Source: an uncultured Clostridia bacterium (lineage in GTDB: Bacteria; Bacillota; Clostridia; Oscillospirales; Ruminococcaceae). Taken from it: a DNA stretch of 11,414 nt. Made by a program: the position numbers and the translations under genes. Under the pieces are notes generated by a model. That model made no database searches. It had not been told where the DNA came from and saw nothing but the letters and a program-made list of their open reading frames with translations. Below are positions 5,496 through 11,414 of the stretch, piece after piece (positions within the stretch are counted from its first letter, which is position 1; each line of letters opens with the position of its first letter). The stretch is from positions 1 to 11,414 of the forward strand of contig CAMWRN010000053.1 of assembly GCA_947176675.1 (NCBI GenBank), read 5' to 3'.

Positions 5496-6455
5496 TCAGT
5501 CTATCCTTGTGAAAACCGACTTAAACGTTCCTGTCAGAGCGTACTCTCCGCAGCCCGCAGGAACGAAAACGCTGTCTCCTTTCTTTAATGGAAGAACTTC
5601 ATTTCCGCACTTCAGCGCGGCTTCTCCCTCCAAAATCAATATGTTGTGGAACGAGGTCTCGTCCGCATTGAATGACGCTTCCTTGTCCACGTCAACGGAA
5701 TAAACCGTGAAATATTCGCACTTTGAAAGCAGACGCTTTACCGCGCCGTTTTCAGTGAAAGCTTCTGTTTGGGGGTACGGCTTTGCAGGGCAAAGGTTTG
5801 TTACCTCAACAGCCTTGTCGATATGGAGCTGTCTCGGCTTACCGTCCGCGCCGACTCTGCCGTAGTCGTAAATACGGTATGTGGTATTGGAATTCTGCTG
5901 AATTTCCGCGATTAGAATGCCCTTGCCGATAGCATGGAGCGTTCCCGCCTCAATAAAGAAAACGTCGCCCTTTTTAACGAGTACGGACTGTGTGATTTCA
6001 AGCAGAGTATTGTTTTCGATACGTTCACGGAATTCCTCTTTAGTGACATCTTTTTTGAAGCCGTACAGAAGCTCCGCTCCGGGGTCGCAGTCAACGATGT
6101 ACCACATTTCGGTTTTGCCGTACTCGCCCTCAACCCGCTGTGCGTACTCGTTGTTCGGGTGTACCTGAACGGAAAGATTGTCTTTTGCGTCAATAAGCTT
6201 TATCAGTATGGGGAACTGCTCAAATCTTTGGCAATTGCTGCCCAGTACGGATTTTCCGCAAATCTCGATATATTCCGCAAGAGTTTTTCCTGCGTACTCG
6301 CCGTTTGCAATGGTGGAATTGCCGTCCTTGTGGCAGGAAAGCTCCCAGCTTTCGGCAATTTTTTCAAAATCGCAGTCCTTTCCGAAATCGTCGCGGAGAC
6401 GTGTGCCGCCCCAAAGATAGTCCTTAAATGCAGGTGTAAGTTTTAATGGGTACAT
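5496..6455 (-). CDS. manA: mannose-6-phosphate isomerase, class I
   Basis: The cytosolic enzyme interconverts mannose-6-phosphate and fructose-6-phosphate, linking mannose use and GDP-mannose supply to glycolysis. From the start at 6455 it is 319 residues, the length of the short Bacillus ManA/YvyI/GmuF type. Features in order: an N-terminal YPLKLTPAFKDYLWGG opening, zinc ligands Q97 and H99 in SVQVHPNN, E116 in GKTEMWY, and H174 in AGTLHAIGKG, then the R-I-Y-D-Y-x-R segment at 194-200 and a C-terminal cupin half. A longer reading from 6521 was rejected because it runs into the promoter; the start at 6455 has GGGAGGAA (complement of 6462-6469) 6 bases upstream. The gene has its own strong promoter 30-60 bases upstream. 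It ends in TGA right at a GC hairpin, with the MATE gene next. Confidence 0.95.
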   Translation of the reverse strand: MYPLKLTPAFKDYLWGGTRLRDDFGKDCDFEKIAESWELSCHKDGNSTIANGEYAGKTLAEYIEICGKSVLGSNCQRFEQFPILIKLIDAKDNLSVQVHPNNEYAQRVEGEYGKTEMWYIVDCDPGAELLYGFKKDVTKEEFRERIENNTLLEITQSVLVKKGDVFFIEAGTLHAIGKGILIAEIQQNSNTTYRIYDYGRVGADGKPRQLHIDKAVEVTNLCPAKPYPQTEAFTENGAVKRLLSKCEYFTVYSVDVDKEASFNADETSFHNILILEGEAALKCGNEVLPLKKGDSVFVPAGCGEYALTGTFKSVFTRID

Positions 6456-6492
6456 AATAAATTCCTCCCGAAAATATAAAAATCCACCATAA

Positions 6493-6521
6493 AGTATATC
6501 ATAAAAAGGGGAGGTTGTCAA
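6493..6521 (-). promoter_or_regulatory. sigma-A promoter of manA
   Basis: On the minus strand a perfect -35 box TTGACA (complement of 6516-6521) is followed after 17 bases by TATACT (complement of 6493-6498). Transcription would start near 6486, giving a leader of about 30 bases with the ribosome binding site at 6462-6469. Confidence 0.85.
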
Positions 6522-6542
6522 CGTTTGCCAATGACTGAGAAC

Positions 6543-6580
6543 GAAAAAGCCGTCCGCGGAAACAAATTCCGCAGACGGCT
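6543..6580 (-). terminator. intrinsic terminator after yebC
   Basis: Read on the minus strand, a 14-bp stem (arms 6567-6580 and 6548-6561, one U-G pair) closes a 5-base loop and is followed by a run of T (complement of 6544-6548). It lies 16 bases after the yebC stop and 22 bases before the manA -35 box, so it cleanly ends the obg-to-yebC operon. Confidence 0.92.
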
Positions 6581-6596
6581 CAGTATAATCAAATCT

Positions 6597-7340
6597 TTAT
6601 TCCTCTTCGTCCTCATCGGGCATATCCCAGTTGTGATAAACATTCTGTACGTCGTCGTTGTCCTCAAGATGTTCAAGAAGCAGATTCATCTTCTTGATAG
6701 ACTCCTCGTCGGTAAGTGCAGTATATGTGGACGGTATCATCTCAACGTCCGCCGAAATAAGCTTGTATCCCTTTTCGGTAAGACCGTCACGCACTGCGGC
6801 AAAATCCGCAGGCTCTGTCTCGATTTCGATAATGTCGTCTTCCATTGAGAAATCGGACGCGCCCAGATCGAAAACGTCCTCCATTACCTTGTCCTCGTCC
6901 ATACCGTTGGCTTCGGCGGCAATAATACCCTTGCTTGTGAACATGAACGAAACGCAGCCCGTAGTACCCAGATTTCCGCCGAACTTGTCGAAGTAGTGAC
7001 GGATATCACCGGCAGTACGGTTTTTGTTGTCCGTCAGGGTTTCAACGATAACCGCAACGCCGTTGGGACCGTATCCCTCGTAAACGTTGGCTTCGTAATT
7101 TGTCTTGTCTCCGCCGCCCGCAGCCTTTTTGATAACGCGGTCGATGTTGTCGTTGGGGACGTTGTTCGCTTTAGCCTTTGCGATAAGATCGCGCAGCTTG
7201 GCGTTGTTGTTTGGGTCAGCGCCGCCCTCTTTTACGCACACGGTGATCTCACGTCCGATCTTGGTGAAGATCTTGGCTTTTGCGCCGTCGGTGGCTTCTT
7301 TCTTTCTTTTGATGTTATTCCATTTGGAATGTCCTGACAT
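6597..7340 (-). CDS. yebC: YebC/TACO1 family translation-associated protein
   Basis: This 247-residue protein is full length for the family and begins with the hallmark MSGHSKWNNIKRKKEATDG. Further family signatures are AKIFTKIGREI, AGGGD and the YEGYGPNGVA segment. The family was long listed as transcriptional regulators; work on TACO1 and bacterial members points to a role on ribosomes, helping synthesis of difficult sequences such as proline runs. The start is supported by GGAGAG (complement of 7347-7352). It follows the metallo-hydrolase gene by 50 bases, with no clear promoter in between, and closes the operon before a strong terminator. The C-terminus is acidic (EDNDD and DEDEEE). Confidence 0.95.
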   Translation of the reverse strand: MSGHSKWNNIKRKKEATDGAKAKIFTKIGREITVCVKEGGADPNNNAKLRDLIAKAKANNVPNDNIDRVIKKAAGGGDKTNYEANVYEGYGPNGVAVIVETLTDNKNRTAGDIRHYFDKFGGNLGTTGCVSFMFTSKGIIAAEANGMDEDKVMEDVFDLGASDFSMEDDIIEIETEPADFAAVRDGLTEKGYKLISADVEMIPSTYTALTDEESIKKMNLLLEHLEDNDDVQNVYHNWDMPDEDEEE

Positions 7341-7390
7341 AAAATTCTCTCCTTAGCTATAGTTATGTAAGATATGAAAGCAGTCCTTGA

Positions 7391-8059
7391 CTACCTGACA
7401 AACATTTTACGATACTCCTCAGTACCAGATTCAATTGGCTTTCCGTGACCGAAAAAAATTCTTTTCGGTTTAAGGGCACGTATTCTTTCCAATGACTTCC
7501 TTGCTGCCTTGGGACTTTCGCATATCAGCGGAAACGACGGTACGATAAAGTTCATAGCTGCGTCTCCCAAATAAAGGTCACCGCCGCAGAGTACCCCGAA
7601 AGAGCCTTTTGTGTGACCGTCAAGCTTTACCGCGGTGCAGTCAGCGCCGAATTCCCCTCCCAGCGCCATTCCGTCGTCAAGGAAAATATCTATCCCGAAG
7701 CTTTCAGCGCGTGTTTTCCTCAGCGTTTTCGGAGACACCGAAGCCGCCGCAAGAATTTTTCCCGCCGCGCCGATGCTGTAAAGCTTATGTATACCGTTGT
7801 CGCGGGCAAGCTTCATGTCGTATACGCACATGGCGATGTCAGCATTGTAAAGCTTCGAGAAGTACGCCGCGTTGCCGATATGGTCGTTGTGTCCGTGGGT
7901 GAGAACGATCAGCCTGATATCGTAGTTATGAAGCCACGTCTCGATCTCGCCGCGGTATTCTTTTGTACAGGTGTCTATGAGGATATCTCCCTGCTTGCCG
8001 CGGATAACATAGCAATTTCCGAAACCGCAGGTTATCATGTTAACTCCCTCGTAATTCAC
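7391..8059 (-). CDS. metallo-beta-lactamase-fold hydrolase
   Basis: All metal ligands of the MBL fold are present: THGHNDH (54-60 from the GTG start), a second His in GHTKGS (149), the bridging Asp in GDAAMNF (166) and the C-terminal His in FGHGKP (205). The set matches small cytosolic glyoxalase-II-like hydrolases; the substrate is not predictable. The start is uncertain. GTG at 8059 (AAAGGACG upstream) keeps the first beta-strand and gives 222 residues. ATG at 8038 (GAGGGAG five bases upstream) gives 215. The even longer reading from 8206 overlaps mrnC out of frame and is unlikely. It begins 31 bases after the mrnC stop and is the fourth gene of the operon. Confidence 0.88.
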   Translation of the reverse strand: MNYEGVNMITCGFGNCYVIRGKQGDILIDTCTKEYRGEIETWLHNYDIRLIVLTHGHNDHIGNAAYFSKLYNADIAMCVYDMKLARDNGIHKLYSIGAAGKILAAASVSPKTLRKTRAESFGIDIFLDDGMALGGEFGADCTAVKLDGHTKGSFGVLCGGDLYLGDAAMNFIVPSFPLICESPKAARKSLERIRALKPKRIFFGHGKPIESGTEEYRKMFVR

Positions 8060-8090
8060 GAAAAACCGTCCTTTCGTTAAAGAAACAAGA

Positions 8091-8486
8091 TCACAACTCC
8101 GTATTATACCATATTTTATCGAATAATTCAACCATTCTTTCAAAATTTTCCGTAAGCTGCAAATATCCGAACAGGGTCTCCAAAGCGGTCGCCCGTCTGT
8201 ATTCAACGGGATTGGAGCTTTTCGGCACGGTATTGCCTACCGCGTTCCGACCTCGTTTTAACATAGTCTCCTCGTCTTCGGTAAGAAGCGGAAGTATCAC
8301 GTCCACCGCCTTTGACTGATACGCAGCTCGAACGCGCTCCACCGCCTCGGAATGCAGCTTCTTGACAGGCATATTGGCGGTGAGCACCAAACGCTCCCGC
8401 ACAAGCCGTTCATAGACCGCGTCCCCAAGGAAAGCAAGGGTCAGCGGACTGTATTGATTTACGTCATGCTTATCTATAATGACCAT
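8091..8486 (-). CDS. mrnC: Mini-ribonuclease III
   Basis: The 131-residue protein is a stand-alone RNase III catalytic domain without the double-stranded RNA-binding domain. In Bacillus this enzyme trims 23S rRNA precursor ends. Signatures: SPLTLAFLGDAVYE with the catalytic Asp at 22, KRGRNA at 78-82 and TALETLFGYL with catalytic Glu at 103. It follows the Nudix gene by 15 bases. The start is awkward: AAAGGA directly abuts the ATG at 8486, too close for normal use. AAGG further upstream is about 12 bases away, and an in-frame stop (8502-8504) blocks extension except for a CTG at 8495. The ATG gives a normal N-terminus and is kept. Its neighbours obg and yebC fit a ribosome-biogenesis role. 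Confidence 0.94.
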   Translation of the reverse strand: MVIIDKHDVNQYSPLTLAFLGDAVYERLVRERLVLTANMPVKKLHSEAVERVRAAYQSKAVDVILPLLTEDEETMLKRGRNAVGNTVPKSSNPVEYRRATALETLFGYLQLTENFERMVELFDKIWYNTEL

Positions 8487-8501
8487 TCCTTTCAGCGAAC
8501 C

Positions 8502-9044
8502 TTATATCTCCGTTTTGTCCTGTTCCGTCCTTGTACCGTCGTGATCTTTCATAAAGAAAAGCAGATCTATAAGCGACTCGTGATAGGGGATAAATATTTT
8601 CTCACGTATCATAGCCTTTATCTCATCTGCGGAAGCCCACTTCACCTGTGCGACTTCCTCGGTCTGCAATTTAAGAGCGGTCTCGTCCAAGTCCTTTTGG
8701 ACAACGTAAATGTCGTCAAAAACGCATTCTGTCTGTATCGTAAGCACACGCCGCAGCTCATCGGGAGCAAGCGTTACCCCTACTTCCTCGGAGGTCTCCC
8801 TAACCGCCGCGGAAAGGCTTGTATCACCGCTGACCGCGCTGCCGCCAACGGTAAGGTCCCACATACCGCTCCAGCTGCGCTTGAACGGCTGCCGTTGCTG
8901 TATCAGCATTTTTCCGTTACTGTCGAAAATACATACGTGCACGACCATACGGTAGTCGCCCTTTTGGATTTTTTTATAGTTTCCCCGTTCAAGAGTGCGT
9001 CCCGTCTTTATGCGGTTTTCGTCATAAACGTCCCAAAGCTCCAT
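8502..9044 (-). CDS. Nudix hydrolase, YfcD/isopentenyl-diphosphate-isomerase-like
   Basis: The 180-residue protein opens with ELWDVYDENRIKTG, the typical start of the Nudix branch that includes YfcD and resembles type 1 IPP isomerase. The Nudix box is at 68-90: G68, then Asp74 in place of the usual first Glu, R82-E83, E86-E87 and G89. The Asp substitution is frequent in this branch. W57, M61 and W62 lie before the box as in relatives. GGAGGA (complement of 9055-9060) supports the start, 22 bases after the obg stop. It is unrelated in detail to the shorter Nudix gene at 1681. Substrate unknown; a true IPP isomerase would have the active-site TNTCCSHP-like motif, which was not seen. Confidence 0.9.
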   Translation of the reverse strand: MELWDVYDENRIKTGRTLERGNYKKIQKGDYRMVVHVCIFDSNGKMLIQQRQPFKRSWSGMWDLTVGGSAVSGDTSLSAAVRETSEEVGVTLAPDELRRVLTIQTECVFDDIYVVQKDLDETALKLQTEEVAQVKWASADEIKAMIREKIFIPYHESLIDLLFFMKDHDGTRTEQDKTEI

Positions 9045-9066
9045 AATAAGTTATCCTCCATGAAAA

Positions 9067-10347
9067 TCAGAATAAAAAGTCGAACTCGAAACCGAAGATA
9101 TTCACCGTGTCGCCCTCGTCGATACCCATTTTTTCCAGTCTTTCGATTATGCCGCTGGAGCGCAGCACCCGCTGAAAATACTGCAATGAGGAATAGTCAT
9201 CCATATCTATTGTGCGCATGATATTTTCCAGCCACGGAGCTTCAACATAGTAAACACCGTCGTCCTCACGGGTTATCTCGAATTTCTCGCCCATGCCCGC
9301 ACGCTCGTCAAGCTGCTTAGGAGTAAGAGGCTCGGCTTCGTATTCCTTTATGGGAGGAAGCTTGTCAAGCTCCGCTGCGATCACGTTAACAAGCTGTTTT
9401 GTGCCCTGTGTGGTAGCCGCTGATATCTCGTAGAAATCATAACCAAGATTTTCTACGTATTTTCTAAAGTCCCGTATTTGCTCGGGAGAAGCCATGTCGC
9501 ATTTGTTTGCGGCAACTATCTGAGGTCTTTCGGCAAGCTCAGAGCTGAACTTTTCCAGTTCTTTGTTGATTATGCCGAAATCCTCTACAGGGTCTCGTCC
9601 TTCAACGCCGGAAACGTCGACAACGTGTACTATAAGCCTGCATCTTTCAACGTGCCGCAGGAATTCGTGTCCCAGACCCACTCCGTCTCCCGCTCCCTCA
9701 ATAAGACCTGGGATATCAGCCATTACGAAGGATTTTTCTTCGCTGACCTTTACCACTCCCAGTACAGGGGTAAGCGTGGTGAAGTGATAGTTTGCGATCT
9801 TAGGCTTTGCCGCAGATACAACCGATATCAGCGTGGATTTGCCTACGTTCGGAAAACCAACCAGACCCACATCCGCAAGAAGCTTCAGCTCGAGAGTGAC
9901 TTCGTATTCTTCGCCTAAAAACCCCGGTTTGGCAAACTTCGGTATCTGTCTTGTGGGAGTGGCAAAACGTGCGTTGCCCTTGCCGCCCTTGCCGCCCTTG
10001 GCAAGTATTACCGGCTCGCTGCCCGACATATCCGCCATTATTCTTTCAGTTGACTGCTCGCGGATAAGAGTTCCGCGGGGAACCTTTATAATAAGGTCGG
10101 GAGCGTTTTTCCCAGTCTTATTGCCCGAAGAGCCGTTTTCGCCGCGCTCCGCAACGTATTTTCTCTTGTAGCGGAAGTCCTCCAGCGTGGAGAAATTATC
10201 GTCCACAACAAAAACAATGTCGCCGCCCTTGCCGCCGTCGCCGCCGTCGGGACCGCCCGCAGCCACGTATTTCTCACGGTGAAAGGAGACTGCGCCGTCG
10301 CCGCCGTCTCCTGCTTTTATCTTTATTTTAGCCTTATCAACAAACAT
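9067..10347 (-). CDS. obg: Obg family GTPase
   Basis: Obg binds GTP and takes part in large ribosomal subunit assembly and the stringent and stress responses. The 426 residues match the Bacillus protein in length. The N-terminal glycine-rich Obg fold (1-158) is visible in AGDGGDGAVSFHREKY and GGPDGGDGGKGG. The G domain has G1 GFPNVGKST (164-172), switch I TTLTP (190-194), G3 DIPGL (211-215), G4 NKCD (281-284) and G5 SAA (309-311). The C-terminal OCT domain (about 355-426) is present. A reading from 10413 would run through the promoter; ATG at 10347 has AAGAGGT (complement of 10354-10360) 6 bases upstream. It is the first gene of the operon. The usual neighbours rplU and rpmA are absent here. 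Confidence 0.97.
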   Translation of the reverse strand: MFVDKAKIKIKAGDGGDGAVSFHREKYVAAGGPDGGDGGKGGDIVFVVDDNFSTLEDFRYKRKYVAERGENGSSGNKTGKNAPDLIIKVPRGTLIREQSTERIMADMSGSEPVILAKGGKGGKGNARFATPTRQIPKFAKPGFLGEEYEVTLELKLLADVGLVGFPNVGKSTLISVVSAAKPKIANYHFTTLTPVLGVVKVSEEKSFVMADIPGLIEGAGDGVGLGHEFLRHVERCRLIVHVVDVSGVEGRDPVEDFGIINKELEKFSSELAERPQIVAANKCDMASPEQIRDFRKYVENLGYDFYEISAATTQGTKQLVNVIAAELDKLPPIKEYEAEPLTPKQLDERAGMGEKFEITREDDGVYYVEAPWLENIMRTIDMDDYSSLQYFQRVLRSSGIIERLEKMGIDEGDTVNIFGFEFDFLF

Positions 10348-10378
10348 GGCTTTACCTCTTTCGCAGCAATAAATAACT

Positions 10379-10400
10379 ATACGGAATGGAATATCCGTAT
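10379..10400. promoter_or_regulatory. palindrome at the predicted obg transcription start
   Basis: ATACGGA (10379-10385) and TCCGTAT (10394-10400) form a perfect 7-bp inverted repeat with an 8-base loop. It starts right where transcription from the obg promoter should begin (near 10395), so it is either an operator overlapping +1 or a hairpin at the very 5' end of the operon message. Confidence 0.55.
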
Positions 10401-10401
10401 T

Positions 10402-10430
10402 ATTATACCACAAAAAAAAACGTTTTTCAA
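10402..10430 (-). promoter_or_regulatory. sigma-A promoter of the obg operon
   Basis: On the minus strand TTGAAA (complement of 10425-10430) is followed after 17 bases by a perfect TATAAT (complement of 10402-10407) with an upstream TGG that resembles an extended -10. Start of transcription is expected near 10395, about 48 bases before the obg ATG. Confidence 0.85.
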
Positions 10431-10530
10431 TATAAAATAAGGAAATTTTTTCTTTTCGTATAAATTGCGCCGAAATGCTGTCTTATCGGGCGTTTTTCTG
10501 ACGTTTGGATAAAAAAACAATGTTGTATCC

Positions 10531-10552
10531 GGAAATTTTTGTGCGAATTTCC
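10531..10552. promoter_or_regulatory. inverted repeat GGAAATT-N8-AATTTCC in the divergent region
   Basis: A perfect 7-bp inverted repeat (10531-10537 and 10546-10552) lies between the two divergent promoters, 35 bases upstream of the -35 box of the secreted-protein gene. A GGAAATTTTT half also occurs at 10441-10450. It could bind a regulator; nothing identifies which. The rest of 10431-10586 is AT rich and holds no gene that I can support. Confidence 0.35.
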
Positions 10553-10586
10553 ATAAAGAGGTGTGAGTATTTGGTGAAAATGTTAA

Positions 10587-10615
10587 TTGACACCGTGTCG
10601 GATTTGTATTAAAAT
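10587..10615 (+). promoter_or_regulatory. sigma-A promoter of the secreted-protein gene
   Basis: A perfect TTGACA (10587-10592), a 17-base spacer and TAAAAT (10610-10615, five of six consensus bases) precede the plus-strand gene. Transcription would start near 10622, leaving a leader of about 64 bases with a stem-loop and a ribosome binding site. Confidence 0.8.
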
Positions 10616-10629
10616 TGTTAATAATGAAT

Positions 10630-10661
10630 GGATTTAAATGTAATCATTTACATTTCAATCC
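10630..10661 (+). promoter_or_regulatory. 5' leader stem-loop of the secreted-protein gene
   Basis: GGATT-T-AAATGTAA (10630-10643) pairs with TTACATTT-C-AATCC (10648-10661) around a TCAT loop: 13 of 14 positions pair. It starts about 8 bases into the predicted transcript and ends 7 bases before the AAGGAG at 10669-10674. There is no U-tract, so it is not a terminator. A stability element, regulator-binding hairpin or DNA operator are the main options. Confidence 0.7.
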
Positions 10662-10685
10662 TAATGATAAGGAGAATGATGAATT

Positions 10686-11414
10686 ATGAAGAAATCAAGA
10701 ATTTTCGGCGTGATCGCCGCAGCAGCTATGGCTGTTTCCGCATTTGTTTCCATGCCTGTTTCCGCAGCAGACACTTACCACGCTTACCTTGGCGTTCAGA
10801 CAAACCCAAGCTGGATTTTCAGAAACGCTTGGAATGACGGAAGCTTCGGCAAAGATTACGAAGCATTTGACAAGCTCAGCAAGGACGGTGCTCCCGCAGA
10901 CATTGCAGGTACTTTCACTGATGTTGATATCACCGGTGACGGAACCTACAAGGTTTCCCTTACAGGTGCGGACCTCAGCGACGAGGAATTGTTCAGCCTT
11001 TTGTTCGTGTCTACGGACATTCCCGTTGACGCAGGCGTATCTATTACCGATGTTAAGGTAATTATCGATGGTCAGACAAAGTACACCTTTGACGAGGCTT
11101 ATATTCCCGAGGATACCGGAGAGTATATTCAAGTACAGGCTCGCAATATCTGGAACGACGACCTCGGCAAGGAGGACGGTCTGTTTGCTTACACAATGCC
11201 TACTGACTCCGTAGAGATGGAATTCACGGTTTCCGGTCTCGGCTCTGCCGCTGCTGCTGACACTGCCGCTGCTGCTGACACTGCCGCAGATGCTGCTTCC
11301 GCTGACTCTGCACCCGCTGCAGATACAGTTCCCACAACTTCCGCAGCTACAGGAAATCTTCCCGTTGCTGCTATGGCTTCCGTAGTTGCAGTTGCAGGCG
11401 ATGCTGCTGTTGTA
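10686..11414 (+). CDS. secreted, probably surface-anchored protein of unknown function (3' end outside window)
   Basis: Open for 243 codons to the window edge with no stop. Residues 1-27 form a Sec signal peptide: MKKSR, a hydrophobic core and a probable cut after PVSA-A. Residues 28-185 look like an extracellular beta-rich domain, with an internal echo of YLGVQTNPSWIFRNAWND (34-51) in YIQVQARNIWNDDLG (147-161) and with SLLFVSTDIP. An Ala/Asp/Thr/Ser linker follows (187-221), then SAATGN and a hydrophobic stretch from 225 that looks like a C-terminal membrane anchor. The ATGN before it resembles, weakly, the TG of a sortase signal. The style is that of Ruminococcus cell-surface proteins; carbohydrate or surface binding is only a guess. 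AAGGAG (10669-10674) lies 11 bases before the ATG at 10686. The earlier ATGs at 10676 and 10679 are out of frame and encode no signal peptide. Confidence 0.85.
   Translation, partial: MKKSRIFGVIAAAAMAVSAFVSMPVSAADTYHAYLGVQTNPSWIFRNAWNDGSFGKDYEAFDKLSKDGAPADIAGTFTDVDITGDGTYKVSLTGADLSDEELFSLLFVSTDIPVDAGVSITDVKVIIDGQTKYTFDEAYIPEDTGEYIQVQARNIWNDDLGKEDGLFAYTMPTDSVEMEFTVSGLGSAAAADTAAAADTAADAASADSAPAADTVPTTSAATGNLPVAAMASVVAVAGDAAVV
11247..11282 (+). repeat. tandem 18-bp repeat in the Ala-rich linker
   Basis: Two perfect adjacent 18-bp units (11247-11264 and 11265-11282) each encode AAAADT, and a decayed third copy follows from 11283. The repeat sits in the low-complexity linker between the secreted domain and the predicted membrane anchor, where copy-number change would alter only linker length. 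Confidence 0.8.

Noticed and set aside
5130..5703. Plus-strand open frames across the GC-rich spacer, manA and MATE
   Set aside because: They oppose two well-supported genes, lack family motifs and owe their openness to GC-rich complementary codons.
6456..6521. Longer N-terminus for manA
   Set aside because: It runs through the -10 and -35 boxes of the manA promoter, and the family N-terminus begins at the Met at 6455.
8060..8206. Longer N-terminus for the MBL-fold protein
   Set aside because: It lies almost wholly inside mrnC in another frame and shows no family character.
10348..10413. Longer N-terminus for obg
   Set aside because: It covers the predicted transcription start and -10 box; the conserved Obg start MFVDKAKI lies at 10347.
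10467..10497. Possible plus-strand terminator (CGCCGA and TCGGGCG around a 12-base loop, then T5)
   Set aside because: The stem needs a bulge and has a long loop, and no plus-strand gene lies upstream to be terminated.
10695..11132. Minus-strand open frame of 145 codons opposite the secreted-protein gene
   Set aside because: The plus frame has a signal peptide, promoter, ribosome binding site and coherent domain; the minus frame is a shadow without any of these.

Overview
The window looks like chromosomal DNA from a low-to-mid GC Gram-positive gut Clostridium relative, most like Ruminococcus/Oscillospiraceae. This is inferred from AGGAGG-type ribosome binding sites, consensus sigma-A promoters, Mini-RNase III, a Bacillus-type Obg GTPase and the style of the secreted protein at the right edge. 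No database search was possible. TGA is used as an ordinary stop (manA, obg, mrnC), so the standard code is assumed.

Layout: everything from 1 to 10347 is on the minus strand and reads right to left; one gene at the right edge is on the plus strand. (A) 10347 to 6597 is a well-bounded housekeeping operon: obg, a Nudix hydrolase, mrnC (Mini-RNase III), a metallo-beta-lactamase-fold hydrolase and yebC. It starts at a near-consensus promoter (10402-10430) and ends at a strong intrinsic terminator (6543-6580). Its named members act in ribosome assembly, rRNA maturation and translation. (B) 6521 to 3984 holds manA, with its own consensus promoter, followed by a GC-rich hairpin-forming spacer and a MATE efflux gene that lacks a visible Shine-Dalgarno sequence. 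(C) 3980 to 1 starts with an AT-rich inverted repeat that fills the whole spacer after MATE. It then carries small, functionally unrelated single-domain genes in close array: an alpha/alpha-toroid protein, a HIT protein, a MIF-like tautomerase, a Nudix hydrolase cut short by an in-frame TGA, a SAM methyltransferase, a GNAT acetyltransferase and a second, 4-oxalocrotonate-type tautomerase that runs off the left edge. The GNAT gene lies between two nearly identical 36-bp direct repeats, like an inserted or excisable cassette. (D) 10348-10685 is a divergent regulatory region. Beyond it a secreted, probably surface-attached protein runs off the right edge.

No single recognised defence, mobile or biosynthetic system is present. 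The least ordinary signals are the repeat-flanked GNAT gene, the TGA that replaces an expected Trp in the first Nudix gene while the rest of its C-terminus stays intact, the two structured spacers around the MATE gene, two bacterial tautomerase-superfamily genes in one small cluster, and stem-loops at the predicted 5' ends of both divergent transcripts.
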